From contig JARFIW010000588.1 of assembly GCA_036346225.1 (NCBI GenBank), forward strand, positions 6,701,501-6,765,500: a stretch of 64,000 nt of DNA, given 5' to 3'. This DNA comes from Platerodrilus igneus. Lineage: Eukaryota; Arthropoda; Insecta; Coleoptera; Lycidae. Numbering within the stretch: position 1 is the first letter of the stretch; each line of letters opens with the position of its first letter. Position numbers and translations under genes: made by a program. Of this stretch, positions 9,601 through 22,928 are shown piece after piece. Under the pieces are notes generated by a model, which was not told the DNA's origin, did not search any database, and saw nothing but the letters and a program-made list of their open reading frames with translations.

Positions 9601-12600
9601 CTGTCAGATGGTAAAATAAGCCTACTAATATATTACTATTATTTTCGGCTTGACTTCCCACTAATAAAGATTAAAACAAAATGAATTAAACGTTTTTTTC
9701 TTGAAATCAGATTGGAATATCAAAGAGACAAGAATATGTTTCTTATGTAAAAAGTGTTGCTCTTTCAGATTTCGAAGTTCATTATATGAGAGGGTAAAAA
9801 GTTAGGGCTAATTAATCATGAAAAAGGTTGTAGGTAGTGCCCTCTATGACCAAAGTCAAAAATAGTATTGTATGCTTTTTCTCTGTGCCCAAAAACATAA
9901 AGATGCCAATTTTCAAGTCGTTAACCCAATAAATTTCAGAATAATGCCAACAAATTGAAATAAAATTATAACCTTCAAAGCCATATTTTTCTTAAACCAT
10001 CAACATTCGAATAAGAAAAGTTTGGCTCAATGGTCACTATTTGATGCATAGTATCTCCAGTTAACCGTTGTTCCATTGTTAATAAAACACCCGATATAGG
10101 TTTTTGATTGTGTTTATCATTTCTATTTTTTTAACAGGAACAACTTGGCGAGGGAGTGGCATTGGAAGCTGAAAAGACACTGTGTACATTATTATGTTAT
10201 ACTACAGATCGTGTTATCCGAATGAAATTTATTGAAGGTTGTCTAAATAATATAGCTAATAATGTGTAAGTATTTTATTACTGAAACTGAAATTATGTTT
10301 TTTTCTTAATCTTCTTTGGGAAGTGTTATACCACTCCCCAAGTGCAAGTGATGCAGTGTTTCTGAAAAACTTTGAAAAATGAAGTGAAAACCTATTTAAT
10401 ACGAACCTATGATGTATTATAGAGGGAGATTTCAATTTAAATTATGAGAATAAGGATAATTACTATGTAAAAAAGTTAAGCAATTTCAATAGGGTAAATG
10501 GTATACAACAATTAATTACAGAGCCTACTAGAATTATACAAAATAGTTCAACGTTAATTAACTATATCTTAACTAATGCTAAACAAGTCAGGGCTATTGT
10601 CCATCCGACACCAATAATAACTGATCACAATATTATATCAGTAGCAATTACTAAAGAAAATAAACACTATAATAGTAATAACCAAATATGTCAATTCAGA
10701 AACCTAAACGATGCAGCCATTCACCGAATAAACCTAAGACTTTTAAAATGTACATGGAAATTTGACAACACAAATGTTGATATAATTCTGATTGATAAAC
10801 TAAATAAAGTTACACATGCGTTAGACCATGAAGCTCCTATTCGAAGCAAATTTCAACCACATAACTGTTTAAAGTGGTATGACACTGAAGTGCGTACCAA
10901 AGCTAACGAAAGAGACGTTACTTATAAAAAATTCAAGTTCAATAAATGTGTTGTAAACTGGAAAGATTACAAAACATGTAGAAATCAATTTGTTAATTTA
11001 TGGAAGAGGAAAGAAAAAGAATTTTATGAGAAACAAATTGACAATAACAGAAGAGACTGCACTAAAATACGGAAAATATTAAAAATGTTGGTTAGTAATA
11101 AAGAAAAAAATTATGATATACAAAGAGTATAATTTGAAAATAATCACCATAAAATCATTATGAGAGAAGAAAAGGATATAGCTGAACATTTAAATGACTA
11201 CTTTGTGAACAGCATCGAAGATATTGTAAGGAGTATCCCTGACACTAATAATCTATATCGACTAAACTCATTGCACAGCTACGATGATTTAGATTCTAGA
11301 TATTATAAAACATTTAAAAAATAATGCCGCTCCAGATGTAGATAATATTTCAAAACAAGATTTGTTTAGAATCTGTAGTGATGCATTATTAATAAACATT
11401 ACTAAGTTAATTAATAGCTCATTTTGTAACGGTATCTTTCCAGAGGACCTAAAAATTGCTAAAAGAATACCTGTATACAAAGTGGGTAGTCGGCATGAGA
11501 TGGGTAACTACAGACCAATTAAGTATGTTCTCAAAAATCATGTCAGCAATAAAAGAAAGGTTTATGAAATTCATTGCTACTTCTTATAATTTTGACAATT
11601 ATCAGTATGTTTTTTTTGCCTGGGAGTAGTACGCTTGGAGCAACTACTGACTTAATTGAACTAATAATAAAAGAATTAAATAAAGATAAATATACAATTC
11701 TGGTATTTATTGACTTACAAAAGGCTTTTAATACTGTAAACATTCCTATTTTATTGAAAAAATTGTACAAAATGGGTATAGGATTAGAGGTGTTGCATTT
11801 GATTTAATAAAGTCATATCTAGTAAATAGGCATCGCTTTATAGTATACGAAGGGCTTAAAAGTATAATTTCTAACATTAGTATAGGTGTACCGCAGGGCT
11901 CTATTCTCGGCTCGTTACTGTATCTGATTTACATACACAGTCTACAATTTGTGGAGCTAAAGGGCAGATATTTTATGCATGCAGACGACACTGCTATCCT
12001 CTATTCGGGGTATGATTTGTTTCAGCTGCAAAATCTAATAAATGAAGATTTAAAAATATACTCTAGCTGGTTAGTCCATAATAAACTTTGTATCAACTTA
12101 AATAAAACGGTGTATATGCTAATAAAACAAAAGAATAAACCAGAAGATTATATTTCGGTTTCTTTAAATAATGTACATATTCAAAGAGCAGAAATCTTAT
12201 AAGTATCTTGGCTTAATTATAGACAGCCAACTAACTCGGAAGTCGCATGTTATGACAATAATGAAAAAGATCGCTTCTATGACGCGAGCAATAAAAAGAT
12301 GTCCGTTTGTTTTTAATATTGCAACCAAAAGATTAATTTATAATGTTTTATAGTACCATTCTTCAGATATCTAATAACATGCTGGGGAAACTGTTCAAAA
12401 TATATAATTAATCCACTGCAACGAATGCAAAATAAAGTCAGCAAAGTGTTATTGGGGATTGAATACTACACTCCTACCGAACTTGTTTATGCAATTTGTC
12501 ATTTGAATCCTATTTTTAAATTGCGTATGTTAGAACAGATAAAACTAATACACAATATCTCAAACAAACACTTAAAATTTAATTGTGTTTTAATAACAGG

Positions 12601-15600
12601 AGACAAAATATATAACTACAGTACTAGAACATCAAATAGATTTAGAACAAACTTATTAAAGACTACTAAAACTCAAACATCACTCATTTATTGCGGTGTG
12701 TTGGTTCACAATGAGACGCCTGCATTATTGAAATTGTCCAAAAAACTAATATTGGTCAAACTTTTAAATCGCTATACAGCTAATTATAAAGTTCCATGAC
12801 ATGATATGCTTTTATCAGTGTTAAATGTTATATGTTGAATGTCGAGCATGCATCAGGAATCTCTTACTAAAATAACATCTTTTAATTTAAATTTAAATAT
12901 TCCGTACACATTACTGGTTTGGAATTATATTTGATAAGCTTTAAATGTCACGTAGAGGTATATTAACATAATTGATTACTTAAACATATGAAATTGTCTT
13001 TATATAATTATCTTAGTAGCACTGTTACTGCAGCATTTAACTTCGATAACCACAGATGGCAGAGATAAGCGGACTGTATATTTAATATTAAGTAATAGCA
13101 AAAACCTTCAAGTACTTATCTAAGTTATTAGATTTAGCAGTGTTCGAAAAACTAGTAGTATAAAACGTCGACCGACTTTTGACAGAAGTTCATATCTCTT
13201 TACAAAACATCATAGCAACGCACAGCACTCTTTGAAACTTAGTTTTTGAGGTACAACAATAACACAAAGTAGCTTGAAGGCGGTATCACGACAAATCTAA
13301 TGGCATTTAATATCCACAAGGCGGATACGAGGTTACCTGCAAACTCGATATTATGTTAACATCTAACAGTGAATTAAATTATCTATACAAACGGAACATT
13401 GTGAAACAACCATTTGTTGCTATTGATAATCAAATACAACTTCTTTTAAGCTATGATAATTCTCCAGATGATTTTATAACAAAATAAAATGACTATTTTA
13501 TTCAAGAGTTTACTCTGTAATTAAAACACTTAATTATTTTATAACAGAACAAGTACAATACAGTTAACTGAATGATTGTGTCTTCATCACTAGTTCTTTT
13601 TTTTTTTGTATTTATTAGGCCCTGTTATGTGTTTTTCATTGCTTTGGGGTCATAAATTAAGCAACTTTTTTTTATAAGGACCCGTCCAAATAGTAATAAT
13701 ATCATTGCAATTAAAAATTACCGTTCCTACAAATAATAGACAATTGCATACGTTTTTGGGAAAGGCAAGTTATTTTAGACGATTCATACAAAACTTTAAT
13801 ATCATTGTCGCTCCACTTTATTCATTACTAAAAAAAGGGGTAAAATTTGAATTTATGACTGTTCACGTTGAAGTCTTTGAATTACTAAAATCCAAATTAT
13901 TAAATCAGCCTATTTTATGCATTTATTCGCCACTTAACGAAACCGAACTCCATTGCGATGCCAGTTCTATAGAATTTGGTTCAATTTTAATGCAGAAGCA
14001 GGAAAATGGAAACTATCACCCTGTATTCTATTTTAGCAAAAGAACGTCAAAACCTGAATCAATATACCATAGCTGCAAACTCGTGTTTAACTGACATTAA
14101 TGCCCTAAAGAAATTTCATACTTATTTGCAAGGACATTGTACTATGTATATTGCGATGGTGGCTAATATTGCAAAATTACAGTTATACGATTGAGCATAG
14201 GCCGAATTGACGAATGTATCATGTTGATGCGTTAAGTCGAGTTCAAAATGCCCCAGGAAAAGGATCGAAAATCAAATTGTCAGCTCGAAGTCTGACAGAC
14301 AGCAAGACCGACCACAGGAAAAGGAGTCGACTGCGGAACGAAAGGAATGAGGAAAAACAAAAATAACAACACCAAACAAGTACAAAAACCGAGAGACAAT
14401 ACCAGAACAAAGTGGGGTCATCATAAAAAATTGGAACGAGCGGATCAAGAATATGGTTTATGAAGTTTGCACCTCCAGAAAAAGCAAAGCAATATTGGAG
14501 ACAATAGGATCGTCAGGATTTGTGGGTTTAAGGTTTTTGGCATGCCAAATGTCTTTGACACCAAAAGAATTAGCGAGTTCATACGTTCAAGGAGAAACAA
14601 TTTTAGTGATAGCAAAAGGACCAAGAAATTTAGAATCGAGTTTGGCGTTAAAATGATGTGAAGCGTCTGAGCAAAGTTACGACACCAAACAGAATCACCT
14701 GCTTGATAGGAAACAGGACGACAATAGAAATTATAGCAGTTATGGGTCTTACTGAGACCATTGGCTTGTATGTAGTTTGTTTTTACAACAGTCCAATCCC
14801 TTATCAGAACCACAACAATTGTAGATTCTACAATGCAATCTAGCCCCGTATTATCAATCCTTGTTAGCACTAATAGATTCTATTGCGCAATTGCTATCTC
14901 TGGGGAAAAGATTAGAATTTAGCAAGTATTCTGTAGACACTTTCAGACCACCACTTTCTAGTACTACCCCTAATTTGTTGGAACCTTCCTTAGCGTTGGT
15001 TTTGTAAAATTTTCAACTGATGTTGATTGTACGAAAGTATTTATTGGAAAACTATTAATTGCACAAATGCCTAACTGCTGGGTGTTTTTGGTAGTCACAA
15101 GTTGCTTAACCTCATTCAAACACCACTGAATATCGGCGAAATAGAGTATATATTTAGAAAACAATAGAGGGGGAATGAACTGCATCTAACAAGAAAGAAC
15201 AGTGTCTGTGTTCGAAGACAACAAACAGAAACAAAGAAAAAATTGTTGAGAGCATATTTTTCTTTCACAATATATATTCATGAAAAATTAACAAAATTAA
15301 GTCAGATTATGACATTCTACTAACATCTTACAAACTGAAACGGTTAAGTTTCTTAAGGCTGGTAATTTGACCACATATGGAGAAAGGGGTTGTTAAATAA
15401 ATTCGATTCAGGATTTGGCAAAAGTAATAAAAACAAGTGGAAAATCTTGAGATATATGTGAACAATTAGTTATTTAGGTAGACTTTTAATGATTAGAATG
15501 CTATTTAAAACTTTCTAAGCAAGATTTAAAAACACTTGACTTATTTTTAATACTATTATTGGTACAACATGTGGAGATTAGCATTGCAATTTAATTAAAC

Positions 15601-18600
15601 TAAGAATTTACAGGTTGTTTGTTGTTTTCCATGTGGGACCATGGATTCAAAAACTTTGTTAGGTTTGCAAATAAATAATTTTTTTTCCATTTTTTCGACT
15701 TGTCTTAATACAGCTTTGTTATACTGTAAAGAAATTTTGTTACACACCAAAAAATTGTTGCAACCTTAAGATTTCGAGAAATGCATTAATAAATTTTTAT
15801 TACAAATCAACTGGAATATTGTTTAGAAAAATTCTCTACAGAATATGATTATACCTTTTTGTCAGTGTTGTCTTGGATTCATTTGCTATTGCTGAAAACT
15901 CCAGACTACTTGATTTAATATTTCAATCAAATTTGAAATTAAAAAACACTACAATGGATATACAATCAAAGTTTATAGCAGTTTAATGTTATTATATAGT
16001 TAGTCTCTCGATCTTTCTTCCAAGGTATACTTGTTAATTCTTTGGTTTTATCAAATTTTAGTTGTCCAGGTTTTGTTTATGGTTTTTGCCTTAATATGAT
16101 CATTGGAGAATACAGGTTGTGCAAAATGCTCTTCATATTCATTTTTGGCTTGAAAAAATTTGATGATTTGTTGTTAAATTAAGCAAACTTAAGTAGCTAA
16201 TATAAAATATTATTGGTATTTTCAGTTCAAGTGCCTTTCACAAATGTTGATTCTCCTGAAAAATCTTTGTTATTTATATAACAAACTTTGTTTCTGTATT
16301 GATATACCTAACATTAATATTTGTAGAAAAGAAATGTTTACAATCCCAGTCTATAAATACAATATCTTCAAAAGATCCTTTGTGTACTATGGTATCGGTT
16401 AACTACAACTCCCTCGAAGATAAAATGATTACACTATCAAGTGTACAATTCTACAATTACTTAGCTTTATAAAAGCTACTAGTTGATCAAGGCAGTGCTA
16501 ATTGATTATTTGAAATATATTTTTACTAATTTAGATACAGATTTAATGTTACTTTTGTATAACTATGAAATTCCATGTATTAACTTTTTTTGTTTCTATT
16601 TTTCATTACATGCGATGCATTTCCTTTTTGTATCATTGTTGTTACTATTACTTTAAGTGGCAGAGCAGGTAATTTTAGCCTAGACTTTGGCTTTTGACAT
16701 TTTTGTTCTTTGCTTTTATATTTAATTTTACCTGCAAGAGCAATTAATTATTAAGAAAGTGTCAAGATTTTTATTCCCTACCAATAGGTCACCAAATTGC
16801 CAATTAATCACAAAAAGGCAGAGTTGTGCTCTTTGTTAACTTTACAAAGGAAAGAAATGAATTTTTTCTCACTTAGGCATAGCAGATAACAACTTCAATA
16901 TTCGAAGAATGATTGATATCCGTTGCTGCAAACCAAATGTATCCTTTGCTTTGTAGAGTGCGATAGTATGGCATCTATATGTATAAATTGAATGACATGT
17001 TTACAGACAAGTAGATAAATTCATGTTATTAGACTGTTTATTCTTTATGATTTTCGAAACCACCGGATACGATCATTTAAATGTTTACATTAGATGATGT
17101 ATTGTATTGACAGTGTACTTTGTAGTTCTAACTGAATTTTTAAATTTTAAAAGGGCGATTTTATCTTGATTAAAAAATTTTAAAGATTATAATTTTATAA
17201 TGAAATCTAATTATAGATCTTTGTATCATTTAAGTTAAACGGTTCAGATAGACACGTGACTTAGACGATACAATTATTATAAATAATTCCAAACATATTG
17301 TTTTAAGTTATTAGACTTTATTACGCAGTGCAGCACAGTTATTCTTTTGATTTGTTTTAGCATTTTAACTGATCTGTGATTTCATTTGTAACTCCAGTTT
17401 CGCTATATTCACTTGTAAAGCAGGTGTACTGTCTAGTTATATAGTAAAATTGATAAATATTTTATAAAAATATCTTTTTTGCCAAAATGTTGATGTGGTG
17501 CATTTTATAATTTTACATATCATTTAATAATTAACTTTTTTATTTTTAGATCAGTTATAGTATCTTTACGATTACTTCCTAAACTCTTAACATCATTTCA
17601 ACAATTTCGAGGGTTAGACATGCATCACATAACTCACTGGGCCGAACGTCAACATAATATGATGGCACACTTTTTTAACAATCTCAAAACTTACACAGCC
17701 GATCCTTCTAAATCGCTCTCTCTGTATACACATCAAATGCAAGTGCAAGCAAGGTTGCACTTTCTATCAGCTATATATTCTCCCCCAGCTTCGCCACCAA
17801 CTTTCAAGTAAGTATTGCTCTGTAATAGTGTTTTGTTATCCATTAATATATTTTTAGATTAAACTTAGAACAGATAGATGCTTTATGGGACTGTCTTTCA
17901 AAGGATCTTGTCTGTGCTGATGAATTATTTAGCTGGTTATTGTCACAAGCCAAAAATTCCGAATTTCATGCAATAAGTCATGAATCTCTGAAACGGCTAT
18001 ATGTACTACATTTGCCAAGTTTAAATCCTGAAGGTTTTAGTATGGTTTGTTTAAGTCTGTTTCAGCAGCTTTGTAATATGGCTAGAGTTGTATCTAATAA
18101 TTTAGATGATCGTGCAAAAGATGGTAGTAATGTTGTAGGAATGGATCATATGTGGAAAATTGCTTTACGTGCTAATAATACAGGTTAGTGTTCATGTATT
18201 TTTAGATTTATTATGCATTGTCGACTAATTGTATTACACCTTTAAAAAACCTTCTATAAATGTTAAGATGATGTGTTACGGGAGGAAATACCATTACGTT
18301 ACGAGTTTAATTTTGAAACCAACTTCCTTTTGAGGGTTGGGATGTTGTAACAGTGTATACGCAGACTAGCTGCAGTAGCACGGGCACTTCCTAGAAAGCT
18401 AAAATTGTTGGTTTCTTACTTACCTTGAAACGCTCAGAAATGTGCCATGTTCTCTACTTGAAAGGTGGTTGCTCCAAGTAGCTCCCTTTACCTCACGTGT
18501 TCTATCTCTTTCGTCAATTCTGGTTCTCATTAATTGTAAGAACTACATGTCACAACTTAAAGAAAATTCCTAAAATATAGTCAATTTTAAAAAAAATAGA

Positions 18601-21600
18601 GGACCTCCCAATGCACCAGAAACCTCTAATACCTGCTACTAGTTTCATTTACTAAGGTTGGTGGATTTTCTCTTACAAGAATTAAGTAAAACGCCGCATA
18701 CAATTACACTTAGCCTTTATTGAACATTGACAATTTGCTATAGGATCGTCGGTTCATAATCATACAAAAATAATCAATAAAATAAGTAAAGGATTGTTCT
18801 CTGTTTTTCATACAATGAACCCCTACAGCTTGCTAGGGCATAGTCTCACAACAGAAGTGGAGTTGAACTGCTTTCATGGCAAACTGCTGATATGCAAAAA
18901 TACACTGTTGCTTTCAGGTCAAAGTGTGTATGTGCAAAAACACCGTTGTGTCGCTTTCAGACCTAACTGGTGACATGCAAAAAAAATACATTATGTCGCT
19001 TTTAGTCCAAACCACTGACATGTTTTAAAAATACATGACATGCAAAAATACATTGTGTCACTTTCAGGTCAAACCGCTGTAGTTTCGCTCACTTAACTGT
19101 TGGAAACTATACTGTTTTAATATTTCCCTTGTAAAGGAAGTTTGATTGTGCATATTACGTATTTTTTTATATTAGAGTATGTGGTTCAAAACTTTTTAGT
19201 TGTGTTGGTAATGACTTATCTAAGTAAAACTCAGATAAAAGTGTGAACAGAAAAAAAATTAATTCTTATGCGAGAAGTATAAAAACATGACAGTATATAG
19301 CAATTAATATCGCACTACTATTCGTTAAAAGGTAAGGATCTTTATTATAACCAGCATAAATTTGTTAATGCCTCATAGGTACGTCCACTTGCAATTGGTC
19401 ATAAGTTTCACGAAAACAATCAGCTAAAAAATCCTTGTAGACTGGAGTTTAATTTGACGAATCTTATGTGTTGCTCTGTATGATTGAAACACTTGCAGTG
19501 TCTTTGGAATTTCGAGGCAGTGACATGACATGCAAAAATACATCGTGTCGTTTTCAGACCAACTTGATGACATGTAAAAGTTTATAATGTAATTTGCTCA
19601 TGGGTTAGCAGAATAACGGACATATTTCCTAAATATTGCATAATAATCAGGTTAACTTTTTTTTAAAACGGAAAACCATAACCGAATCCCCAACCAATCA
19701 CACCATTGCTCTCTATAACCATAGGAATGTAAATAGGTAAGACTTAGGTGGCGGGAAATACAAAATTTACCTTTGGAGGTAAATTTAAAATAAGCATATA
19801 TCAAACATAACCTAAAGGTACAATTTTTAAACCTATAGCTCGGCCTAACCTGACAAATTGATCGCCCTTGATCAAACCGTCTGTTTAATCAACTCAAAAT
19901 ACAATTTCAAAAAAAGCAGCAACACAAATAAATGCAAAGTCATAACCATAAATTCATAAACTAGTACATAAGCATAACTTTATAAACCACTTCATAAACC
20001 ATTACATAACCGTTACATAATCGTAATAATAAATATCATCATAAGCATATATGTCATAAACACAATTATCATAAGCACTCCTTTAGCAAAAATCATAAAC
20101 ATTGTCATAAACATAAGTAAGATATAAGCAATTCACATAATGTTGGATTTTTAAGAATTTACGATCGAACATGAATTTAACTTAATTTTAAGTAGTATAA
20201 GCTTTCAGCCTTGAAGTATCTAGGACTTCATCATAAGGTAAGTTAGTATTTTGAAATCCAATAATATCTGTCACTGCATAATGATCATTATCTAAAACTT
20301 TTTTGATAACTATATTACTATATACTATATTAGCTGATGCTCTACCTCTTATTATTTCAATATCTTCCTCAACTTAGTTACTACATTTTCTACAATTAAT
20401 TTCAAATTATCATTAATTTTTCCTATCTGGTCTCGACCAAACACAAGTTTAGTAGGAGTAAAACCTGGTGATCTAGTAACACTATTGTTAAAGTAAAATT
20501 TAACATCGGGTAAAATTTTATCCCGTCTCCTGTGTCTCTCAGTCACTAATTTTGCTAACATTGGGTTTAACATTCTACTTATTGTTTCAATCGCCCATTG
20601 GCACGGGGTGCTTCGGTAGCAACTCCAATATGTTGCACCTCTAAACTTTTCAAATATTCCTCAAATTTACTTGAATTAAAAACAAAACCCACGGTCCGTA
20701 ACAATTCGTTTAGGACAACTATACGATTCAAAGAAAGATTTTTAGGTGCTCAATAGCTTCATCAGCTGAAGGAGCCTTGCACGTATAAAACCTAACAAAT
20801 TTAGTAAATGCATCAACAATTTCAAAAATATATTTATTTCTACATTGACTTACTACTTCTAATGGACCATAAAAATCCAAGTGTAAACATTCAAAAGGAG
20901 AATCGCCTTTGGGAATGTTGTGCAATAAATATTGCTTCTTTTCAAATTTTGGATTAAATTCTGTGCACTTCAAACAATTCTTTATATGACTTTTAATTTC
21001 ACTTTTTAAATTTGGAAACCAATAAGTTCGAGTAATTAGTTCGTAAACTTTATCTATACCAACATGACCAATTTCATTATGATAGGTATGTAATATATTA
21101 TAAACCATATTATAAGGGATGTAGAACAACACTTGACCTTTAGTCTTACGATAAACAAGCCATTTCTAAGTTCAAAAACCGGGTGTTCAGAGTTCTCTAA
21201 ATGGGTTTTTAGACGCTGAATATCTGGTTCGGTTTGTTTGTTTTAAAGCCAAAGTTTACTCAAAAGTATTGCCTTCTAAAGCTAATATATTATGGATGCG
21301 ACTCAAACAGTCTACGTGCCTTATTTTGGGTTAGATGGATGCTCAATCTCAATCATAATTTTGCAAAAGTAGACACCATCTCATAATATGCAGTACAACT
21401 TCTTTTTTGGACAAGGTTAGACGAAAACTATTACAATCATTTTTGATTTTAAAATGAATACCCCGAAGGTAAGGATGAAAACGTTTAATGGCATTTACAG
21501 TAGCTAATGTTTCCAACTCATAACTATGATATTTTGATTCCTGTTCTGTGGTGCTCTTACTAAAATAAAAAATCGGATGCAACTTTCCATCTTGCTGCTT

Positions 21601-22476
21601 TTGTAAAAGAATTACTCCAATACCTAATACACTCGCATCACAATGCATTTCAGTTTCACTTAAAGGGGAATATATTGCTAGAACGGGTTAAGAATCCAAT
21701 TTTGATTTTAACGTTTCAAAAGCATTAAGATCTTTCAGCACCAAACTTGAATTTAGAATTGTTTTCACCAATAATCTCATTTGGCTCCATTTCCCACTTT
21801 TCTGAGCGACGCGTGCTTGCTTACAACTATCCTTGACATTATCGATTTTTAATTCCCTTCCTCTGGATATACTTTATGTTTCTCTCTTATACTTATAGGT
21901 TTTTATTCAATCTTGGTCTTTTCATTGCTTTTTCCGACTCTATATCTAAGATTAAAAATCAATATTTTAACTAACGCATACTGCTTTTACATCAATTCTG
22001 TGTGGTTTTGTTTACGTCCTTGGCTGCTTTAATTTCAACGGTTGTTCGTTCCCTTAAGCTATTAAATTTGTTTGCAGCAATTCTACTAAGAACTAAATCT
22101 TTCTCCCTGTTATTTGAAATGTGTTGGTTTATACAACTGAAACCTAGAAATCGTTAATTTTAACGTGCTCAACGCTTTTAAAACTGTTCCATAGTAACTT
22201 CATTATGCTATAATTTAACTCCAAATTAAAATTTTTTAAATTCTATTTTACATACATATTATAATACATGGTCCCTAACTAAATCTAATTAAGATAAATT
22301 ATTGCTACATTAATCACGCGTTAAACTAAATTGATATTCCCTTATTATCCATTAATTAAGCTAGAAAATAATTGTTGAAAATCTTTTATTTAAATAAATT
22401 TATTTTACTGGACCTAATCGCTCTTAACCCTATAAGTTCACTTATGTATTTTATTGATCCTTTTAATTACACGATA

Positions 22477-22528
<52 letters not shown>

Positions 22529-22889
22529 CAAGTTATTTGCAGTCATAATAAGTAAAGTACAACTTATGAATAGTCATTGACAATACAAATCGGGCTGGTA
22601 GTTATATAGCCATTAGCAAAACATAAGCTTTATTACTTCATGGGAGAACATCACTGACCATGGTTTCGACTTAGCCTCGTCAGAGTGGAATAGTTCCCAA
22701 GTTCTTGGATATAAGTTCTTGGGAACTATTCCACTCTGACGAGGCTAATGTCGAAACCATGGTCAGTGGATGTTTCTCCCCATGAAGTAATAAAGCTTAT
22801 GTTTTGTTAATGGCTATATAACTACCAGCCCGATTTGTATTTGTCAATGACTTTTATTATTTTCATAAGGGTTGTTTACAGATACATCT

Positions 22890-22928
<39 letters not shown>

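Larger units (their letters stand above)
7945..10093 (-). mobile_element. Tc1/mariner-superfamily transposon relic with ~620-bp terminal inverted repeats
   Basis: Ends CAAGGTGTTTCATTAAC (left) and GTTAATAAAACACCCG (right) are complementary. The inverted repeats cover 7945-8577 and 9475-10093, estimated at about 85% identical. Between them, on the minus strand, lie remnants of an IS630/Tc1-type transposase of the insect kind with a long helix-turn-helix N-terminus. The flanks GTTATA and ATATAG suggest a short TA-containing target duplication. The element fills an intron whose remaining parts sum to about 50 nt. Confidence 0.85.
10418..12799 (+). mobile_element. LINE-b, 5'-truncated non-LTR retrotransposon
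   Basis: The copy begins inside the endonuclease domain (GDFNLNYENK read with frame breaks; ITDHNIISVAI near 10617). A linker follows (VRTKANERDVTYKKFKFNK, 10890-11128), then reverse transcriptase motifs: FIDLQKAFNTVN (about 11707), GVPQGSILGSLLYLIYIHSL (about 11887), HADDTAILYSG (about 11980) and a C-terminal region to 12799. Architecture fits the Jockey/CR1/I group. The catalytic box reads HADD instead of YADD or FADD. Stops and frameshifts break the ORF in several places. Confidence 0.85.
19600..21790 (-). mobile_element. Broken Gypsy element (3' half), minus strand
   Basis: From right to left it carries RNase H (HCDASVLGIGVILLQKQ, 21648-21349), the integrase zinc-binding and core regions (GHVGIDKVYELITRTYWFPN, HLDFYGPLEVV, 21132-20728) and the integrase tail (20573-20352). 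A GCGGGAAAT block near 19750 and TATAGCTCGG near 19835 then correspond to the 3' LTR junction of the 50889 Gypsy. The 5' half with gag and most of RT is absent. Many stops. A related but older copy of the intact Gypsy subfamily. Confidence 0.8.
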
